Shown in pieces: positions 61,782-64,000 of a DNA stretch of 64,000 nt. This DNA comes from Sinisalibacter aestuarii. GTDB lineage: Bacteria > Pseudomonadota > Alphaproteobacteria > Rhodobacterales > Rhodobacteraceae. The notes beneath the pieces are model-generated. The model did no database searches. It was given only the letters and a program-made list of their open reading frames with translations, and was not told the DNA's origin. The stretch spans positions 1 to 64,000 of the forward strand of contig NZ_BROH01000003.1 in NCBI RefSeq assembly GCF_027923545.1, in the 5' to 3' direction. Made by a program: the position numbers and the translations under genes. The number at the start of each line of letters is the position of its first letter. Position 1 is the first letter of the stretch.

Positions 61782-62954
61782 CTACAATTCGACGATGTCG
61801 ACGAGATCGCCCGCCTTGCGCGCCGGGTCGCCCATGGGGCGCACCAGAAGCGCGTTTGCGCGTTGCAGGATGGTCAGCAGGGCGCTGTCTTGCCGGGGCA
61901 GGGGGCGCACGCCGCTCTCGTCCAGCACGGCGCGCATATAATGCTCGCGCGGGCCGTTTTCGGGCAGGTCTTCGCCCAGCACGGCGCGGCGGCGGGGCGC
62001 GGGGGCGGGGCCGAGGCCCAGCATGGCGCGGACCATCGGCACCAGGAAGATATGGCCGCAGACCAGCGACGAGACCGGGTTGCCGGGCAGGCCCACCATC
62101 GCCGCCGGTCCGAGCCGGCCCGCCATCAGCGGTTTGCCCGGCCGCATGGCGACCTTGTAGAAGCTCTGCTCCATGCCCAGCTCGGCGGCCACCGGGCCGA
62201 CAAGATCGTGATCGCCCACCGAGGCGCCGCCGATGGTGACCACGAGGTCGGCCCCGTCGGCAAGATCGAACACCGTGCGCAGGCTGTCTTCATTGTCGCG
62301 CGCGATCGGCAGCAGCCGCACCTGCGCGCCCGCCGCCTCCAGCATCGCCTTGAGGCCGAAGGAATTGGAGGCGATGATCTGGTCCGGCCCCGGCTCTTCG
62401 CCCGGCATCACCAGCTCGTCGCCGGTGGCGATCAGCGCCACGTCGGGGCGGCGTGCCACGGTGACGTCGCCCGCATTCATCGCCGCGATCAGCGCCAGAT
62501 CGCGCGGGCCGAGCACGCGCGGCGCCTCCACCCTGTCGCCAATGGCGAAATCCATGCCGGCGGGGCGTACATATGGCCCCCGGTCGAGGTCGCGCCCGAG
62601 GGTGATCAGGTTGCCGTCGCGGCTCACATCCTCCTGGATGATCACCCGGTCGGCCCCCACCGGCACCGGCGCGCCGGTGAAGATACGCACCGCCTGTCCG
62701 GGGCCGACATTGCCCTCGAACCGCGCGCCTGCAGCACTTGTGCCGATCACCTTGAACATCGCATCCGGCTCGGCCTCGACGCCCTTGAGCGCATAGCCGT
62801 CCATCGCCGAGGCGGCGAAAGGCGGCTGGTTGCGGCTGGCGATGACCGGCTCGGCCAGAACTCGCCCCGCCGCCTGCGCCAGCGGCACGGTTTCGGTGCC
62901 CGTGGGCCGGGCCAGCGCGAAGAGCGCGTCGAGGGCTTCGGCAACGGTGATCAT
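61782..62954 (-). CDS. moeA: Molybdopterin molybdotransferase MoeA
   Basis: A 390-residue enzyme that inserts molybdate into adenylylated molybdopterin. The signatures are [15 protein letters not shown] at the N-terminus, [30 protein letters not shown]-like [12 protein letters not shown], and [14 protein letters not shown] followed by [28 protein letters not shown]. It overlaps moaC by 4 bases. Confidence 0.96.
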   Translation of the reverse strand: MITVAEALDALFALARPTGTETVPLAQAAGRVLAEPVIASRNQPPFAASAMDGYALKGVEAEPDAMFKVIGTSAAGARFEGNVGPGQAVRIFTGAPVPVGADRVIIQEDVSRDGNLITLGRDLDRGPYVRPAGMDFAIGDRVEAPRVLGPRDLALIAAMNAGDVTVARRPDVALIATGDELVMPGEEPGPDQIIASNSFGLKAMLEAAGAQVRLLPIARDNEDSLRTVFDLADGADLVVTIGGASVGDHDLVGPVAAELGMEQSFYKVAMRPGKPLMAGRLGPAAMVGLPGNPVSSLVCGHIFLVPMVRAMLGLGPAPAPRRRAVLGEDLPENGPREHYMRAVLDESGVRPLPRQDSALLTILQRANALLVRPMGDPARKAGDLVDIVEL

Positions 62955-63433
62955 GTGCCGGCCTCCCAGTCGCCCGATTTGCCGCCGGTCTTGGTCAGCA
63001 GCCGCACGCCCTCGATCCGCATTCCCTTTTCGGCGGCCTTGAGCATGTCGTAGACGGTGAGCGCGGCGGTGGTGACGGCGGTGAGCGCCTCCATCTCCAC
63101 CCCGGTCTGGCCGGAGGTCCTGACGGTCGCCGTGATCCGAACGCCGGGCAGGGCGGGTTCGGCCACGAGATCGAGCGCCACCTTTGTGATCGGCAGCGGG
63201 TGGCAGAGCGGGATAAGCTCGGCGGTTTTCTTGGCCCCCATGATGCCCGCGAGCCGCGCCACGCCGAGCACGTCGCCCTTCTTCGCGTCGCCCGCCTCGA
63301 CCAGCGCCAGCGTTTCGGGCGCCATCAGCACCAGCGCCTCGGCCTGCGCCGTGCGGTCGGTCACTGCCTTGCCGGAAACGTCGACCATATGGGCCTGCCC
63401 GGCGCCGTCGAAATGGGTGAGCTTGCCGCTCAT
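62951..63433 (-). CDS. moaC: Cyclic pyranopterin monophosphate synthase MoaC
   Basis: A 160-residue enzyme that forms cPMP in molybdenum cofactor synthesis. The signatures are [37 protein letters not shown] with the catalytic lysine region, and [20 protein letters not shown], ending with the flexible GGKSGDW loop. It overlaps moeA by 4 bases and trpC by 4 bases. Confidence 0.96.
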   Translation of the reverse strand: MSGKLTHFDGAGQAHMVDVSGKAVTDRTAQAEALVLMAPETLALVEAGDAKKGDVLGVARLAGIMGAKKTAELIPLCHPLPITKVALDLVAEPALPGVRITATVRTSGQTGVEMEALTAVTTAALTVYDMLKAAEKGMRIEGVRLLTKTGGKSGDWEAGT

Positions 63434-64000
63434 GGCATCACCGGATCGGCAAGCAGGGCGCGGGTGGCGGCTTCCACATCGCCCTGCCGCATCAGGCTCT
63501 CGCCGATCAGGAAGGCGCGCGCGCCCACGGCGGCCATGTCGGCCAGATCGGCGGGCGTGACAAGGCCGCTCTCGCAGACCAGCAGCCTGTCGTCCGGCGC
63601 CAGCTTCGACAGCTCCCGCGTGGTGTCGAGGCTGGTTTCGAAGGTTTTCAGGTTGCGGTTGTTGATGCCGAGCAGGGGCGATTTCAGCAAGGTGGCGCGC
63701 TCCAGTTCGTCCGCGTCATGCACCTCCACCAGCACATCCATGCCCCAGCCGAAGGCGGCATCTTCAAGCTCCGCCGCCTGCCCGTCTTCCACGCTCGCCA
63801 TGATGATCAGGATGCAATCGGCCCCGAGCGCGCGCGCTTCCGCCACCTGATAGGGATCGTAGATGAAATCCTTGCGCAGCGCCGGCAGCGTGGTGGCGGC
63901 GCGGGCGGCGACGAGGAACTCGTCGGCCCCCTGAAAGCTGGGCGTATCGGTCAGCACCGAGAGGCAGGTGGCGCCGCCGGCCTCATAGGCGCGGGCAATC
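63430..64000 (-). CDS. trpC: Indole-3-glycerol phosphate synthase, partial (3' part)
   Basis: The frame continues past the right edge. About 189 C-terminal residues of a TIM-barrel enzyme of tryptophan synthesis are visible. [69 protein letters not shown] and [13 protein letters not shown] include the catalytic Lys and Glu. The stop overlaps the moaC start (ATGA), giving the common order trpC-moaC-moeA-lexA. Confidence 0.95.
   Translation of the reverse strand, partial: IARAYEAGGATCLSVLTDTPSFQGADEFLVAARAATTLPALRKDFIYDPYQVAEARALGADCILIIMASVEDGQAAELEDAAFGWGMDVLVEVHDADELERATLLKSPLLGINNRNLKTFETSLDTTRELSKLAPDDRLLVCESGLVTPADLADMAAVGARAFLIGESLMRQGDVEAATRALLADPVMP

Overview
The window is GC-rich alphaproteobacterial DNA, most probably from a member of the Rhodobacteraceae (Rhodobacterales). 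The evidence is the right-hand gene order ccmF-ccmH, citrate synthase, gltX, comEC, lexA, moeA, moaC, trpC, the holin/muramidase pair of the kind used to release gene transfer agents, the DUF882/L,D-transpeptidase pair, and a LexA-type operator built from direct GTTC repeats. No rRNA, tRNA or CRISPR was seen. Genes are dense and many overlap by a few bases (ATGA, TGATG), so the window is mostly a series of operons.

Left end (1-8000), accessory in character: a partial gene, an AraC-type regulator, a large secreted Tricorn-like protease, an acidic OmpA-family protein, an IS3-type transposase remnant and a small membrane protein, separated by unusually long and less GC-rich intergenic stretches. 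At 8003-10950 a MarR-type regulator with a Cys/His-rich tail precedes a thioredoxin-like protein, a secreted protein of unknown function, a TlpA-like protein and a MOSC protein.

Nitric oxide and low-oxygen block (11002-20929): an NsrR-type Rrf2 regulator heads a cbb3 oxidase operon (ccoNOQP, small membrane proteins, ccoS). Divergently, a truncated haemoglobin, a RIC-like hemerythrin, a 36-residue overlapping microprotein, a DUF488 protein, a nitronate monooxygenase and 5-formyl-THF cyclo-ligase form a second operon, followed by gdhA. An inverted repeat lies between the two. Two Rnk/GreA-type proteins and a CPA1 antiporter with a cyclic-nucleotide-binding-like domain follow.

Central block (25076-42325), the most unusual part: a membrane protein with methionine at every seventh residue, then a probable ten-gene operon encoding an RND adaptor and permease (with a histone-like Lys/Ala/Pro tail), three Gly/Pro-rich exported proteins (one resembling sulfur globule proteins), a DUF4412-like secreted protein, a short ParA-type ATPase, a membrane-anchored TPR protein, a dynamin-like GTPase with two membrane segments, and a free-standing M41-like domain whose HExxH motif has become YEAGH. 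Convergent to it are a TPR-sulfotransferase and a glutamine amidotransferase. Next comes an eight-haem tetrathionate-reductase-like cytochrome with a membrane cytochrome b. Together these suggest an envelope-associated process with membrane remodelling and positioning parts, possibly linked to sulfur compounds. That function is inference.

Right block (42457-64000): cell-wall enzymes, an ACP/ketosynthase pair, an IalB-like protein, a HerA-like ATPase, the muramidase/holin lysis cassette with a striking 8-bp tandem repeat upstream, two small outer-membrane-type proteins, cytochrome c maturation genes and the conserved housekeeping run ending in a partial trpC.
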